From NCBI GenBank assembly GCA_910587405.1, contig CAJUKS010000007.1:1-64000 (forward strand): DNA of 64,000 nucleotides. The letters run 5' to 3'. Numbering within the stretch: the stretch's first letter is position 1; every line of letters begins with the position of its first letter. The position numbers were made by a program, and so were the translations under genes. The notes under the pieces were generated by a model. It was not told the DNA's origin. It did not search any database and saw only the letters and a list, made by a program, of their open reading frames with translations. This document shows, piece by piece, positions 16,767 through 25,647 of this stretch. The DNA comes from an uncultured Alphaproteobacteria bacterium. Lineage in GTDB: Bacteria; Pseudomonadota; Alphaproteobacteria; RF32; CAG-239.

Positions 16767-17452
16767 TTGACAACCCTTTCATCACTGACGATTTCGCCGT
16801 CCACCACTTTGATAATGCGGTCGCTGTAGCGGGCAATGTCTTCTTCGTGAGTAACCAGAATGATGGTGCGTTTCAGTTGGCGGTTGAATTTGGTAAACAG
16901 TTCCATCACTTCAACGCTGGTCTTGGTGTCCAGGTTGCCGGTCGGTTCGTCGGCGAAAATAATCGGCGCCTGATTGACCAGTGCACGGGCGATCGCCACC
17001 CGTTGCTGCTGGCCGCCAGACAGCTGATTCGGCTGATGATCCATCCGTCGCTCCAGTCCTACCGCTTTAAGGGCTTCGGCAGCGCGACGATGCCGTTCTT
17101 CTTCGGCGACGCCGGCGTAAACCATCGGCAATTCGACGTTTTCGATTGCCGAAGTGCGGGAAAGCAGGTTGAAACCCTGAAAAACAAAACCGATTTTCTG
17201 GTTGCGGATGGTTGCCAGTTGGTCGTTGTCTTGTTTGCCGATGTCATCGCCGTCAAGAAAATATTTGCCCGAAGTCGGTTTGTCCAGACAACCGAGGATA
17301 TTCATCAGAGTCGATTTCCCCGATCCGGAGGGGCCCATGATGGCTACAAATTCCCCTTGGCTGATTTCCAGCGAAATTCCTTTGAGAATCAACAGCTGGC
17401 TGTCGCCAAGCGGGTAGCTTTTTTTCAGATTTTTAATTTCAATCAACGCCAT
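16763..17452 (-). CDS. MacB-type ABC transporter ATPase
   Basis: 229 residues with Walker A GPSGSGKST, signature LSGGQQQRVAIARAL, Walker B IIFADEPTGNLD and a switch histidine in VTHEED. It belongs to the LolD/MacB/FtsE group, which powers mechanotransmission transporters. Its ATG overlaps the macA stop by one base (TGATG) and its stop overlaps the permease start, so the three genes are translationally coupled. Confidence 0.93.
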   Translation of the reverse strand: MALIEIKNLKKSYPLGDSQLLILKGISLEISQGEFVAIMGPSGSGKSTLMNILGCLDKPTSGKYFLDGDDIGKQDNDQLATIRNQKIGFVFQGFNLLSRTSAIENVELPMVYAGVAEEERHRRAAEALKAVGLERRMDHQPNQLSGGQQQRVAIARALVNQAPIIFADEPTGNLDTKTSVEVMELFTKFNRQLKRTIILVTHEEDIARYSDRIIKVVDGEIVSDERVVK

Positions 17453-18597
17453 CAGCGGGGCATCCTCATTCTCACGGCCGGTTTTTTGGCGGTTTCCGAG
17501 CGCTCGACAATAACTTCCATCCCTTCCTGCAACTCGGGACCGGACACCTCGGTGCTGTCATCGTCGTAAATTCCGGTCATGACGGCCAGACGGCGCGGCT
17601 GTCCGTTGTCCAAAATCCACAATCCCTTGTCTTTATAGCGGGTTTCGCCGTTGTCGATCGAAAAACGCAAAGCTTTGTTGGGAGAGACCAAAATATCGTT
17701 TTTGCTTGCGGTAATGATCTCAACGTTGGCGGTCATGCCGGGCTTGAATTTCAGATCCGAATTGTCCACCTCAATAATCACTTCGTAAGTCACCACGTTG
17801 GAATTTGTGACGGCCTCGTTGCGTACCTGAGTGACGGTGCCGGTGAAAATTTCGTCGGGATAACTGTCAACGCTGAATTCGACCGTTTGCCCTTCCTTGA
17901 CTTTGGCGATGTCGGCCTCTACCACCGAAGCCTCGATTTTCATCTTCGTCAGGTCTTCGGCCACGTTAAACAGGGTAGGGGTTTCAAAACTGGCGGCCAC
18001 CGTTTGTCCGGCTTCGATGTTTTTGGAAACGATCATGCCGTCTACCGGAGAGATGATTTTTGTATAGCCGAGCTGTATCAGGTTATAGTCGAGAGCGGCC
18101 TGTGCCTGTTCGACCTGTGCCTGATACAGAGCCATTTGGGCAACCGACGTATCATAGTCTTTTTGCGCTTCGTCGAGTTCTTTGTCGGCCGAGTAACTTT
18201 GTTTGTTGAGTTTGGTGATTCGTTCCAGATGTTTTTTGTAATAATCGCGCGAAGCCTTGGCGACCAGCACTTGAGCTTTTGCCACTTCCAAGTTGGCTTT
18301 TTCCTTGGCGACGTTGGACTCAAAAGACGAAGGATCGATCAAGGCCAGCAGCTGCCCTTTTTGAACTTGGGAATTGTAATCGACGAAGATCTCCTGAATC
18401 CGTCCCGACACCTGAGTGCCGACATCGATGTTGGAAATCGGGGTGATCGTCCCGGTAGCGGTAACGGTTTCGACAATCGCACCTTTTTCGAGCCGTTTGG
18501 TAACGAAGTCGGCAACATCGCGGGAACGGTTGCGGAAAGCGGTCGCTGCCGCGACTGCCAAACCGATAATCAGTGCCGTAAGTAAAAGTTTTTTCAT
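17452..18597 (-). CDS. macA: MacA-like periplasmic adaptor (HlyD/RND membrane-fusion protein)
   Basis: About 381 residues: N-terminal membrane anchor (LLLTALIIGLAVAAATAF), a lipoyl half (GTITPISNIDVGTQVSGRIQ), a long coiled-coil hairpin (residues about 90-190, rich in Ala, Lys, Gln and Glu), the second lipoyl half (ISPVDGMIVSKNIEAGQTV) and a beta-barrel and membrane-proximal domain. It links the inner-membrane MacB complex to an outer-membrane channel. The start was placed at the ATG at 18597 because AGAAGGA lies 9 bases upstream; an in-frame upstream start at 18618 lacks one. Confidence 0.92.
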   Translation of the reverse strand: MKKLLLTALIIGLAVAAATAFRNRSRDVADFVTKRLEKGAIVETVTATGTITPISNIDVGTQVSGRIQEIFVDYNSQVQKGQLLALIDPSSFESNVAKEKANLEVAKAQVLVAKASRDYYKKHLERITKLNKQSYSADKELDEAQKDYDTSVAQMALYQAQVEQAQAALDYNLIQLGYTKIISPVDGMIVSKNIEAGQTVAASFETPTLFNVAEDLTKMKIEASVVEADIAKVKEGQTVEFSVDSYPDEIFTGTVTQVRNEAVTNSNVVTYEVIIEVDNSDLKFKPGMTANVEIITASKNDILVSPNKALRFSIDNGETRYKDKGLWILDNGQPRRLAVMTGIYDDDSTEVSGPELQEGMEVIVERSETAKKPAVRMRMPR

Positions 18598-18733
18598 GGG
18601 TTGTCCTTCTAAAATCATTTTCGGCCGCTTCCGACCATACAGGCTATAACGATGTTCCTGCCCTCTGGGTTCATATTATTATCTTTTGATATAAAATAAT
18701 AATCTTTTTTTATAAAAGAAGAACAAAAAATAC

Positions 18734-18762
18734 TTGCTAACGGCTGTTTTTTTGTCTATATT
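18734..18762 (+). promoter_or_regulatory. Sigma-70 promoter of the orphan cluster
   Basis: TTGCTA (18734-18739), 17-bp spacer, TATATT (18757-18762). Predicted leader of about 40 nt before the ATG at 18806, with no Shine-Dalgarno in it. Confidence 0.65.
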
Positions 18763-18805
18763 ATAAACAACAGTCAATTTTTATGTTTAATTAAATACTT
18801 TTCAA

Positions 18806-19120
18806 ATGAAAGAAAAAAACGATCAGCTTTCGGTAACCAAGGAAGAAAGCCTGAAAAACCAGCTCAAGTCGGCTGACGAAAAACAACTGGTCGAGCTTAT
18901 CGCCGTTGTCACGGAAGAGCTCAAAAACGGACGCTATCGCAAGGTAGGTGTGCAACGTGCCGTTGTCGCCGTCCTTTCTCAGCGCCGTCCCCGTGTCAAC
19001 GCCGTAACCCGCCAGGCTTACCAAACCTTCGTCTGCTGTGTCGGCAGCGTCGCTTCCAAAAATCAGGAAGTGATGAAGAAGCTCAGAAGCTTCGTCAAGG
19101 CCAACAACCTGAGCCTCTAA
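18806..19120 (+). CDS. Orphan small basic protein
   Basis: 104 residues, no signal peptide and no membrane segment. The N-terminal third is charged and probably helical (EEKS-type, rich in Lys and Glu); the rest is basic (RYRKVGVQR, SQRRPRVNAVTRQ) with a C-terminal helix (NQEVMKKLRSFVKANN). I do not recognise a family; the base content would allow nucleic-acid binding, but that is a guess. It is divergent from macA and heads a run of four orphan genes. No Shine-Dalgarno site: the bases before ATG read CTTTTCAA. Confidence 0.6.
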   Translation: MKEKNDQLSVTKEESLKNQLKSADEKQLVELIAVVTEELKNGRYRKVGVQRAVVAVLSQRRPRVNAVTRQAYQTFVCCVGSVASKNQEVMKKLRSFVKANNLSL

Positions 19121-19199
19121 ATCAGAATGTCTAACCATGATGAAGAAAACCGATTTTTGCATAAAAATCCGTTTCTTCATCATCAAAAACCAAATTTCT

Positions 19200-19976
19200 A
19201 TGGTGAAAAGAAAGCTTTCCGAAAAGGAGAAAGATTTTCTCCGTGCCCAGTGGCGTAAGAACAACCCGGAGAAAGCGGCCGAACGTGACCAAAAACGCGC
19301 AAAAGCGTTGGAAGTCAACGGTGTCGCGGAAGAAAAGGAGCAAATCGAAGAGGAAAACCTTTTGTTCAGCGAACAGCCCCGGGCCGAAGTTGCGGTTGAA
19401 GAGTACCGTAAGAAAATCAAGGCACTGAGGGATGAGATCAACGCCAAGCGCCGGCAGTATGTGTGTGACCGCGATCTCGAGGCTTCCCGCCTTGACGACG
19501 AGAGCAAGCAAAGTTTCAAATACTTTGTGACGCGCGGGTACGATTCTCCCAATCAGACGATCGCGGCGGTGGTAGGCGCCCTGCTTATCGAAGGACTTCG
19601 CTATCCTGACCGGCAACTGAATGATTTTTCCTATAAATTCTTACGGGAAAAAGAAACTGCCAGTCAGAATATCTCGTGGTCGTTCTGGGTGAACCTCTGG
19701 GACCGGGATTTCGTTCCGCTGGATGCGGTGCGGCTGATGCTGGAGATGGAGGATGGGCATTTTAAGCCTCTGGACCGCTTCAAGGAACTGGTTCATGTGA
19801 TCTCCGCCAAGATGGTGCGTCATCTCGAACAGGAGTACCGCCGTCTCGAATGGGCGCAAGCCTTGGAAGACGAAGTCGTACGCCGTAAGGAAGTCGCACG
19901 CAAGAGCCGTCGGATTTTCTACTTCCAGGCGCTTCTCGGCGCTTACGGGATCGAGTATCCTGTTCTGAACGCTTAA
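19200..19976 (+). CDS. Orphan protein with charged coiled-coil N-terminus
   Basis: About 258 residues from ATG at 19200, or 279 from ATG at 19137; neither has a clear ribosome site. I prefer 19200 because the first 21 residues of the longer form are atypical. Residues 1-100 are highly charged and helical (EKEKDFLRAQWRKNNPEKAAERDQKRAK), followed by a more globular half (SWSFWVNLWDRDFVPLDAVRLMLEMEDG). No signal peptide, no membrane segment, no family recognised. It lies 79 bases after the preceding orphan gene, probably in the same transcript, and ends before a strong terminator. Confidence 0.6.
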   Translation: MVKRKLSEKEKDFLRAQWRKNNPEKAAERDQKRAKALEVNGVAEEKEQIEEENLLFSEQPRAEVAVEEYRKKIKALRDEINAKRRQYVCDRDLEASRLDDESKQSFKYFVTRGYDSPNQTIAAVVGALLIEGLRYPDRQLNDFSYKFLREKETASQNISWSFWVNLWDRDFVPLDAVRLMLEMEDGHFKPLDRFKELVHVISAKMVRHLEQEYRRLEWAQALEDEVVRRKEVARKSRRIFYFQALLGAYGIEYPVLNA

Positions 19977-19995
19977 AGCCTTAAGCGTCTCTTTC

Positions 19996-20023
19996 AAAAA
20001 CGCCCCCCATGGGGCGTTTTTTT
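19996..20023 (+). terminator. Rho-independent terminator after the second orphan gene
   Basis: AAAAACGCCCC with GGGGCGTTTTT around a four-base loop, then more T. Confidence 0.93.
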
Positions 20024-20130
20024 ATGGCTCAAGCGCTTATTTATCGGTCAATTGCGATAGATATCAAAATAAAACTGCTTTGATTTTAGCGAAAATGTTC
20101 TCAAAAATATGTTGAGGGTATAATTTTTAT

Positions 20131-20159
20131 TTGACGAAAAAGCCAAAAAATGGTTAACT
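20131..20159 (+). promoter_or_regulatory. Possible promoter of the third orphan gene
   Basis: TTGACG (20131-20136), 17-bp spacer, TTAACT (20154-20159); a TATAAT at 20119-20124 is an alternative -10 element without a good -35. Confidence 0.4.
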
Positions 20160-20198
20160 ATAAAGTTAGAGAACATTATTAATTAATTTTTATTGCTT

Positions 20199-21194
20199 AT
20201 GGAAATACCTTCAGAGACCGGAAAAGTGTTAAAAGCCTTTCCCACTGCCTGCCGTGCCGCTGCAATTCAGCTGTTTGCACAAGGTTTCGACATCCATGAA
20301 ATCAAATTCACGATGTCGCAGTTTATCGAACTGGAAAACAACCTCTATGACCGCTGGTATCGCAAAATGGTGCGGGCAATTCAGGACTGGCGCATCGATC
20401 CGGAAACCTATGCCTATGAACTTTCCGCGCGTCTGGATCAAAAGGAAATTTCTCCGGAACATGCGGTTACGCTCGCCAACCGTCGGCTTGCCAAGCTGAA
20501 AGCCGACGGCCATCGTCCCAGCCGCATGCTTGAACAAGTCAAAAAAAACGCGGCGCAATACGTTGCCGAGTGCAAGAAGTTCAAAAGGTATGCCGTTCCT
20601 TTCATGGTAGAGCTTGATTATAACGGGCTTTATAAAAGGGTTGGAGAACATACCGCCGAAATCCGCCGGATTGAGGAAGACAAGCTGTTTCAGCTGCAGA
20701 CGATCCATCATCTGCGCAACAAACAGGCCGATTGTAAAGACTTGTCGCTTCCGGCCGCTGACCGTCGGTTTCCCGAAGATCTGCTGCCTCGTGCCTTGTC
20801 GACCGACTTTTCGTCGGATCCGAAAATTGCCCACGAACAGATTCTGCTGATTGACGGTTTCTTCAACATGGAAGGCAACATGGCTTTTGAGCTGGAAAAC
20901 CCGATGGTCGTCAAGCAGTTGTGTTTCAACTACATCGCCGAGGTTTTGGCTCGCGTGGTTCCGAACGTGATCCTGATTCAGGTTTCTTTTAAAGGAGACT
21001 GGGTCAGCAAGGAAATTCACGACATATATATGGATGCTTACGAAAACATCTGTAAATACGGAATGACGGTGTTGGTTTATCGACAGGTCAAAAAGCTGTA
21101 TGACCGTTTCGGCCTCAGCGGCAAAAAGAAAAGCGAACTGCTTGCTTTTGAGCGCTGGGTTGTCGAGCTGGAAGAAAAGTACGGCAACTATTAA
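20199..21194 (+). CDS. Orphan cytoplasmic protein
   Basis: 331 residues, mostly helical by composition, no signal peptide or membrane segment. The N-terminal half is basic and charged (RMLEQVKKNAAQYVAECKKFKRY); the C-terminal half is more globular (EQILLIDGFFNMEGNMAFELENP, VVPNVILIQVSFKGDW). No family or motif recognised. Start taken at ATG 20199; the in-frame TTG six bases earlier has no better signal. No Shine-Dalgarno: the leader reads TTTTTATTGCTT. Own terminator at 21211. Confidence 0.6.
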   Translation: MEIPSETGKVLKAFPTACRAAAIQLFAQGFDIHEIKFTMSQFIELENNLYDRWYRKMVRAIQDWRIDPETYAYELSARLDQKEISPEHAVTLANRRLAKLKADGHRPSRMLEQVKKNAAQYVAECKKFKRYAVPFMVELDYNGLYKRVGEHTAEIRRIEEDKLFQLQTIHHLRNKQADCKDLSLPAADRRFPEDLLPRALSTDFSSDPKIAHEQILLIDGFFNMEGNMAFELENPMVVKQLCFNYIAEVLARVVPNVILIQVSFKGDWVSKEIHDIYMDAYENICKYGMTVLVYRQVKKLYDRFGLSGKKKSELLAFERWVVELEEKYGNY

Positions 21195-21210
21195 TTTGCA
21201 TTGCAGCAGA

Positions 21211-21251
21211 AATCCTCCGGTTCTTGACGGCACCGGGGGATTTTTGTTTTT
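21211..21251 (+). terminator. Rho-independent terminator after the third orphan gene
   Basis: AATCCTCCGG pairs with CCGGGGGATT around an 11-base loop (one G-U pair), then TTTGTTTTT. Confidence 0.75.
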
Positions 21252-21349
21252 GGAAACCGGAGGTAAAAATTTTGTTGTTTTTATGTATTTGGACTTGCCT
21301 TGGACAAAAAAAGTTGTTATGCTGAATGCAAAACCAATTATTAGGACAT

Positions 21350-21880
21350 ATGAATTATATACAAGTGAAAGAGCTTTATCGGGCCGGTAACATCACCGCC
21401 GCTAAGGCTGCCTTGGTTGAAGCATTGAAAAAAGGTGCTCTGACCGTGTTTGAGAAAAAATCTGTAATCCGCCTCAATTCGGAACCGCTGCTTGAAGCTT
21501 ATACAGCACTGATGCCGCCGGATCCGAAAGAATGGGAAGTGCAGGAAATTATCCGCACCGGCAATCTGAAGATCATCGGACAACTGGATGTTCCCGCTTT
21601 TTCCGTTGCCGCCCAAAAAGCTTTGCTGGACTTGGGCTGTATGACGGTGTTTGAACAACAGTTCCGACGTCACCCGGAAATCGGATTTTGCAGCGAAGTG
21701 AACCGTTTCATCATTGCTTCGGGCAATAATGAATTTGCTGCCGCTTATCTGCGTTCCGTCTGGCTTGACCGCGAAGAAGAAGAATTTCTGCTCGCCGGCA
21801 ATGACATTGATCTGATCCGTCTCTATTTCCGCAAGTACGATGTGTATGCCGAAATGGTGGAAAGACTGGGAGATTACTAG
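21350..21880 (+). CDS. Orphan protein, possibly helical-repeat
   Basis: 176 residues, no signal peptide. Contains two loosely repeated helical blocks (VKELYRAGNITAAKAALVEA; VQEIIRTGNLKIIGQLDVPA), which recall ankyrin or HEAT-like repeats without meeting either consensus. A possible promoter TTGCCT-17 bp-TATGCT lies just upstream, so the ATG at 21350 fits better than an in-frame ATG at 21326. AGGA sits close before the ATG. Function unknown. Confidence 0.55.
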   Translation: MNYIQVKELYRAGNITAAKAALVEALKKGALTVFEKKSVIRLNSEPLLEAYTALMPPDPKEWEVQEIIRTGNLKIIGQLDVPAFSVAAQKALLDLGCMTVFEQQFRRHPEIGFCSEVNRFIIASGNNEFAAAYLRSVWLDREEEEFLLAGNDIDLIRLYFRKYDVYAEMVERLGDY

Positions 21881-21906
21881 TCAAACACAAAACCTTACCA
21901 ACTAAA

Positions 21907-21936
21907 AACCCCGCCGAAAAGCGGGGTTGCTTTTTT
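21907..21936 (+). terminator. Bidirectional terminator between the fourth orphan gene and yihY
   Basis: AACCCCGC (21907-21914) and GCGGGGTT (21921-21928) form the stem, with CTTTTTT on the plus strand and TTTTTAG on the minus strand. Confidence 0.85.
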
Positions 21937-21962
21937 ATTAGGGAGCCTTATCGGCGTGAACG

Positions 21963-22850
21963 TCAACGCCGTCCGTTTTTGCCGGCAACGATAACCTTTT
22001 TCAATTCCCGCTGGTTGAACTGACGAAATTCGTCCAGTGCGGCGGTAACCACCGCCCCAAAAATAACCACCGCCCACGACAGGTACATCCAGATCAGAAA
22101 CATCGGAATAATGGCCAGTGCGCCGTACAGGGTTTTGTAAGTGGCGTTGTTTAAGACCGCCATCGCAAATCCCTGACGGAGGAACCAAAATAAAATCACC
22201 GCTACCACGGCGCCGCTGCAGGCGCTTCCGACCGATACTTTTTTGTTGGGTACCAGAACGTAAACCAGCATCAGGCTCAAAATCGTCATCAGCGGCGGAA
22301 TCAGATAACTGAAGAAAAAGCGCCCGGTCTCGCCGTCGGCGGCAACGATTTTTTGCAGCGTGTACAAATAACCGCGCATCGAAAAAGCGGTGCCGAGCAG
22401 AAGCGGTCCCAGCGTGATGACGGTCCAATAAAGGGTGATTTTGGTTGTGATATGCCGCGGTTGGGTGACTTTAAAAATAAAGTTAAAACTGTTTTCGATG
22501 GTCGAAAGCAGCAAGATCGAGGTGACGGCGATACCGACGACGCCGATGGTTGTCAGTTGTCCGGAGTTTTTGACGATATCGGCAAAATATTGACTGACTT
22601 CCTGCTCAAATTCCGGAGTGAGGTTATGAAACAAAAACTCCTCAACCTGGCTGCGAATACCGTCAAATACCGGAAACGCGGAGAAAATGGCAAGACCGAT
22701 CGCAAACAACGGCACAATGGCAATCAGCGAAGTGTAGGCCAGCGAAGAAGCAACCCGGAAAACGGCGTCGTTCTGGGCGCGCTTTGCCAAAAAAAACAAG
22801 AAATCGGCTACCGGCCTAAGCTTTTCCGCCAGTTTGATTTTCCATTCCAT
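21963..22850 (-). CDS. YihY/BrkB family inner-membrane protein
   Basis: 295 residues with six likely membrane segments and family landmarks: ASSLAYTSLIAIVPLFAIGLAI near the start, FLFHNLTPEF, LYWTVITLGPLLLG, and LIWMYLSWAVVIFGAVVTA near the end. The family is widespread and its function is not settled. SD AAAGGTG precedes the ATG by 7 bases. Divergent from fabI. Confidence 0.9.
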   Translation of the reverse strand: MEWKIKLAEKLRPVADFLFFLAKRAQNDAVFRVASSLAYTSLIAIVPLFAIGLAIFSAFPVFDGIRSQVEEFLFHNLTPEFEQEVSQYFADIVKNSGQLTTIGVVGIAVTSILLLSTIENSFNFIFKVTQPRHITTKITLYWTVITLGPLLLGTAFSMRGYLYTLQKIVAADGETGRFFFSYLIPPLMTILSLMLVYVLVPNKKVSVGSACSGAVVAVILFWFLRQGFAMAVLNNATYKTLYGALAIIPMFLIWMYLSWAVVIFGAVVTAALDEFRQFNQRELKKVIVAGKNGRR

Positions 22851-22965
22851 GAATTCACCTTTGCGTAAAAAAATGTGTTTACAAATGGGCTGAAATCTTA
22901 TAAAAAGCTTTCAAACTGTTTTTTAGTATATAAATTTTTTTGAAATTGCAAAGGAAAAAATAAAA

Positions 22966-23796
22966 ATGACGACTAACCAACTGTTAATGAGCGGTAAAAA
23001 AGGTCTTGTTATGGGACTGGCCAACGATAAATCAATTGCCTGGGGAATTTGTCAGGCTTTAAATGCTCAGGGAGCTCAACTTGCCATTTCTTATCAGAAC
23101 GAAGTTTTGGAAAAAAGAGTTGCGCCGCTGGCTGCTCAGCTGGATAACGAACCGCTGCTGATTAAATGTGATGTTTCCGATTCCGCCAGTGTCGAAGCCT
23201 GTTTTAAAGAACTCGGCGAAAAATGGGGAAAGATCGACTTTGTCGTTCATGCCATTGCTTTTTCCGACAAAAACGAATTGAAGGGCCGCACGATTGATAC
23301 CACGCTGCCCAACTTTACCAACACCATGCATATTTCATGCTACTCGTTCCTCGAAGCCTGCCGCTGTGCCTCGCCGATTATGAACGAAGGCGGTTCAATT
23401 TTGACTCTGACCTATCTCGGTGCCGAAAGAGTTTTGCCCAACTACAATATCATGGGCGTTGCCAAAGCCGCGTTGGAAGCCGCGGTTCGTTTTGCCGCAG
23501 TTGATATGGGCAAACAAAATGTCCGCGTCAATGCCATTTCGGCCGGCCCGATCAAAACGCTTGCCGCATCCGGGATCGGCGATTTCCGTAAAATTCTGCA
23601 CTGGAACGAACTCAACGCGCCGCTGCGCCGCAATGTCACTCAGGACGAAGTCGGCAATATGGCGCTGGCTTTGCTGTCGCCGCTCGGTACGGCTGTTACC
23701 GGAGAAGTTCTGCATGTCGACGCCGGTTACCATATTGTCGGCATGATCAATCTGGACAATGCTCAAGAATGCGGAAAAATGCTGACAGAAGAATAA
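22966..23796 (+). CDS. fabI: Enoyl-[acyl-carrier-protein] reductase (NADH)
   Basis: 276 residues, the FabI subfamily of short-chain dehydrogenases. It has the GLANDKSIAWGICQ nucleotide-binding loop, an HAIAFSDK segment, and the catalytic Tyr-x6-Lys with Y in YLGAERV or PNYN and K in MGVAKAALE, then the AISAGPIKTLAASGI substrate loop. It catalyses the last reduction in each fatty-acid elongation round. AAGGA lies upstream of ATG. It precedes gatC with a 95-base gap, probably a separate transcript. Confidence 0.96.
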   Translation: MTTNQLLMSGKKGLVMGLANDKSIAWGICQALNAQGAQLAISYQNEVLEKRVAPLAAQLDNEPLLIKCDVSDSASVEACFKELGEKWGKIDFVVHAIAFSDKNELKGRTIDTTLPNFTNTMHISCYSFLEACRCASPIMNEGGSILTLTYLGAERVLPNYNIMGVAKAALEAAVRFAAVDMGKQNVRVNAISAGPIKTLAASGIGDFRKILHWNELNAPLRRNVTQDEVGNMALALLSPLGTAVTGEVLHVDAGYHIVGMINLDNAQECGKMLTEE

Positions 23797-23891
23797 ATAC
23801 GCTTGAGTTTTTGAACTTATAAACTATAGTGAAAGCCATTGAACAGCCAAGCGTCAATGGTTTTTTATTTTGTAAAAAACAGGAGAGAATT

Positions 23892-24179
23892 ATGACAATA
23901 GACAAACAGACGGTCAATCGGGTGGCGTTCCTGTCACGCTTGAAGATCGACCCCGACAAAATTACGGCGGCGGAAGACGAGTTTAATAAGATTCTTAACT
24001 GGGTGGAACAACTTAACGAAGTTGACACCGAGAATGTAGAGCCGTTGGCTGCGGTTAACGAAACGGCATTAGTTTGTCGCGACGATACGGTGACGGAAGG
24101 AAATCAGGCCGATAAGATTTTGGCCAACGCACCGATTGCGGAATATGGTTATTTTGTGGTGCCGAAAGTGGTCGAATAG
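23892..24179 (+). CDS. gatC: Glutamyl/aspartyl-tRNA amidotransferase subunit C
   Basis: 95 residues: [35 protein letters not shown] and the C-terminal [16 protein letters not shown] pattern of GatC. Start placed at the ATG preceded by AGGAGAG rather than an upstream GTG. It stabilises GatA-GatB. First gene of gatCAB; presence of the operon implies that Gln-tRNA and/or Asn-tRNA is made by transamidation. Stop codon is TAG. Confidence 0.93.
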   Translation: MTIDKQTVNRVAFLSRLKIDPDKITAAEDEFNKILNWVEQLNEVDTENVEPLAAVNETALVCRDDTVTEGNQADKILANAPIAEYGYFVVPKVVE

Positions 24180-24187
24180 GGGGAAAA

Positions 24188-25645
24188 ATGAGCAAGTTAA
24201 ATACGCTGACCGTCCACGAAACCTTGGACGGATTGAATAAAAAAGAATTTTCGGCGGTCGAACTGGCCGAAGAATACATAAAAGAAGCCGAAGCGGCGCG
24301 CCGCTTGAACGCTTATGTGCTGGAAACGCCCGAAGCCGCATTGTCCAAAGCTGCGGAATCCGATCAGCGCTACGCGGCCGGAAATCCCCGTCCGTTGGAA
24401 GGTATTCCTTTGGGAATCAAAGATTTGTTCTGTACCGAAGGTATTCGGACAACCGCCTGTTCGCACATTCTGGACGGTTTTATTCCGCCTTACGAATCAA
24501 CGGTAACCGCCCGTTTGTTTGACGCCGGCGCTTCTTGCCTCGGCAAACTCAATATGGATGAATTTGCCATGGGCGGCAGTAACGAAACCAGTTATTACGG
24601 TCCGGTTGTCAATCCGTGGAAAGCGGAGAAAAAGCTGGTTCCCGGCGGTTCTTCCGGCGGTTCTGCCGCTGCCGTGGCCGCCAACATCTGCGCTGCGGCA
24701 ACCGGAACCGATACCGGCGGTTCCATCCGGCAGCCGGCGGCATTTTGCGGTGTCAGCGGAATTAAACCGACTTACGGCCGTTGCTCACGTTACGGGATTA
24801 TGGCGTTTGCTTCTTCGCTGGATCAGGCGGGACCGATTGCCAAAGACGTACGCGACTGTGCGTTGCTGCTGAATGTGATGGCCGGCTATGACGCCAAAGA
24901 TTCAACGTCGGTCAAGATGGATGTGCCTGATTTTACGAAAGTTTTGGGACAGAGCGTCAAAGGGCTGAAAGTCGGCATTCCGGCTGAATACCGGCCGGCG
25001 GGGCTCAACCCGGAAATTGCCGCTTATTGGGACAAAGGGATTGAAATGCTCAAAAATGCCGGCGCCGAGATTGTCGATATTTCGTTGCCGCATACCAAAT
25101 ATGCACTGGCCGTTTATTATATTATTGCGCCGGCGGAGGCTTCTTCCAACCTGGCGCGTTATGACGGACTGCGGTATGGCCTGCGGGTTCCCGGCGAGCA
25201 CCTGGACGATATGTATGTCAATACCCGTACGGCCGGGTTTGGCACCGAAGTTAAACGCCGGGTCATGATCGGGACGTATGTTTTGTCGGCCGGTTACTAT
25301 GACGCTTATTATCTTAAGGCTCAGAAGGTGCGCCGTTTGATCCGCGATGATTTTATGCGCGCGTTTGAACGCTGTGATGTCATTTTGACACCGACGGCAC
25401 CGTCGGCGGCATTTGCGATCGGTGACAAATCAATGACCGATGATCCGATCAATATGTGGCTCAACGACGTCTTTACGGTTTCGGTCAATTTGGCCGGTTT
25501 GCCGGCAATGAGTTTGCCGATCGGACTTTCCGGAGACGGATTGCCGCTGGGATTGCAGGTGATCGGTCGCGCGTTTGACGAAGAAACGGTTTTCAAAACC
25601 GCGGCAGTGATTGAAAAAGAAGCCAAGTTTGAAAGGTTAAAGTAG
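24188..25645 (+). CDS. gatA: Glutamyl/aspartyl-tRNA amidotransferase subunit A
   Basis: 485 residues, amidase-signature family. The Ser-cisSer-Lys triad is visible: Lys in GIKDLF, Ser in [13 protein letters not shown] and the nucleophile Ser in [12 protein letters not shown]. It hydrolyses glutamine to provide ammonia for the GatB-bound misacylated tRNA. SD AGGGGG lies before the ATG, 8 bases after gatC. Usual full length. Confidence 0.97.
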   Translation: MSKLNTLTVHETLDGLNKKEFSAVELAEEYIKEAEAARRLNAYVLETPEAALSKAAESDQRYAAGNPRPLEGIPLGIKDLFCTEGIRTTACSHILDGFIPPYESTVTARLFDAGASCLGKLNMDEFAMGGSNETSYYGPVVNPWKAEKKLVPGGSSGGSAAAVAANICAAATGTDTGGSIRQPAAFCGVSGIKPTYGRCSRYGIMAFASSLDQAGPIAKDVRDCALLLNVMAGYDAKDSTSVKMDVPDFTKVLGQSVKGLKVGIPAEYRPAGLNPEIAAYWDKGIEMLKNAGAEIVDISLPHTKYALAVYYIIAPAEASSNLARYDGLRYGLRVPGEHLDDMYVNTRTAGFGTEVKRRVMIGTYVLSAGYYDAYYLKAQKVRRLIRDDFMRAFERCDVILTPTAPSAAFAIGDKSMTDDPINMWLNDVFTVSVNLAGLPAMSLPIGLSGDGLPLGLQVIGRAFDEETVFKTAAVIEKEAKFERLK

Positions 25646-25647
25646 CG

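Noticed and set aside
20094..20177. A 9-bp inverted repeat AATGTTCTC / GAGAACATT around the promoter of the 20199 gene
   Set aside because: A match of this length within 84 bp is expected by chance several times in a window of this size, and there is no shared core with the autotransporter repeats.
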